A stretch of DNA of 64,000 bases, taken from positions 1 through 64,000 of the forward strand of contig VWPU01001241.1 of NCBI GenBank assembly GCA_013398955.1, given 5' to 3'. Both the position numbers and the translations under genes were made by a program. The notes beneath the pieces were generated by a model, which was not told the DNA's origin, searched no databases, and saw only the letters and a list, made by a program, of their open reading frames with translations. Position 1 is the first letter of the stretch. Each line of letters opens with the position of its first letter. This document shows, in pieces, positions 63,355 through 64,000 of the stretch. This stretch comes from Callaeas wilsoni. Taxonomy: Eukaryota; Chordata; Aves; Passeriformes; Callaeidae.

Positions 63355-64000
63355 TGCAGGAGTATCCTTGTCTAGCAGCCAGACACCCACACAGCTGCTT
63401 ACTCACAGACTCTTGTCCACAGCAGAGGGGCAGAAGATAGACTGGAAAACCCCATGAATTAGCAATAACTGTCATGAGCAACCAGAGACTGGTGAGAAAT
63501 GAATTTAATTTATTGACAGTTAAGACAAATTTGGATAGTTAAAAATCACAGGCAGATTAAAACACCACCTTCACCTCACACTTTCCTTTTCCCAGGCTCA
63601 ACTTCACTCTTACATTCCTGGCTCTTCTACATTTCTCCTCCTTGTTCAGGGCAGGTGAAGAGGGAACAGGGGTTGTGGTCAGTCTGAAACAACTTCTGTC
63701 TACAGCCCCTTCCTCCTCACACTTCCCTGCTCCAGTGTGGAGTCTCTCCAAAAGTTTCAGTCCTTCAGAATGAACCTGCTCCAGATTAGAGTCCTCCATG
63801 AGCACAGTGTCCACATTTGGTCCACTGTGCTCTCTTGCACAGGCTGCTGGGGAATCTCTGCTCCAACACCTAGAGCACAATCTCCCCTTCCTCCTTCTCT
63901 CACCCTGGTGGCTGCAGAGATGCTTGTCACCATTTTCTAGCTCACTCCTCACTGCATGTGCAGTATTTTCACCCATTCCCCCAGAGGCACCACTCACTTT
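63355..64000 (-). mobile_element. ERVL-like LTR fragment, antisense, cut by the window edge
   Basis: Read on the minus strand, the sequence contains purine-rich GAGGAAGGGGAGATTGTGCT, then GGAGCAGAGATTCCCCAGCA and ACTGGAGCAGGGAAGTG words. These are typical of the R/U5 part of a common avian LTR. A GTCAATAAATTAAATTC region follows (AATAAA within 63501-63517), then GTGAGTAAGCAGCTGTGTGG, and it ends near TGCA at 63355. The U3 part should lie beyond 64000. A 146-codon minus-strand frame (63557-63997) overlaps it but reflects the purine-rich LTR and shows no viral domain. Family assignment is from remembered consensus features. Confidence 0.65.

Noticed and set aside
63557..63997. Minus-strand 146-codon frame reaching the window edge
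   Set aside because: It overlaps LTR R/U5-like sequence and has no recognisable viral or host domain.
1..64000. CRISPR arrays, operons, phage or bacterial genes
   Set aside because: No regular direct repeats with spacers, no ribosome-binding-site spaced genes, and the repeat content is that of a bird genome.

Overview
The window looks like AT-rich, gene-poor nuclear DNA of a bird, most likely a passerine. Three things point there. First, seven CR1 LINE copies carry the typical avian 3' end, ATTCTATGATTC. Second, at least five LTR copies or pieces resemble avian endogenous retroviruses. Third, at 1058-1198 there is a SINE with a tRNA-Ile-derived head and a CR1-derived tail, the architecture known as TguSINE1 and described from passerines. 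I found no gene that I can defend: no recognisable exon chain, no conserved protein domain outside the repeats, no rRNA or functional tRNA, and nothing bacterial such as an operon or CRISPR array. The stretch is probably intergenic or deep intronic.

Layout, left to right. 1-720 holds an antisense CR1 open-reading-frame fragment running off the left edge. 1058-1198 is the SINE. 1199-13962 is mostly single-copy AT-rich DNA, with a GC-richer island containing a 12-bp minisatellite at 10440-10885 and an AAACC repeat near 12250. Two LTRs in opposite orientations lie 68 bp apart at 13963-14824. A solo LTR with near-perfect 6-bp target-site copies sits at 21316-21787. From 21.8 to 35.2 kb there is little but AT-rich DNA. 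CR1 copies follow at 35267-35707 (+), 39111-40235 (-), 46700-47893 (+, internally deleted) and 50825-51228 (+). 52849-54100 is one LTR split by a second LTR, with the 5-bp target duplication CACTA. An unexplained 202-codon open frame with a good Kozak context lies at 54877-55485 (-). An unclassified GC-richer repeat-like block is at 57681-58200, followed by CR1 copies at 58203-58420 (-) and 59951-60945 (-), the latter abutting a (TA)n/(CA)n/(GT)n microsatellite. An LTR fragment at 63355-64000 (-) runs off the right edge.

Functionally, the recognisable elements are retrotransposon remains. CR1 reverse transcriptase would have supplied the machinery for both the CR1 copies and the SINE, whose tail mimics a CR1 3' end. 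All copies here are 5'-truncated, deleted or frameshifted, so none should be active. Element names come from remembered consensus features, not a database search; boundaries are to within about 10-50 bp unless target-site copies are given.
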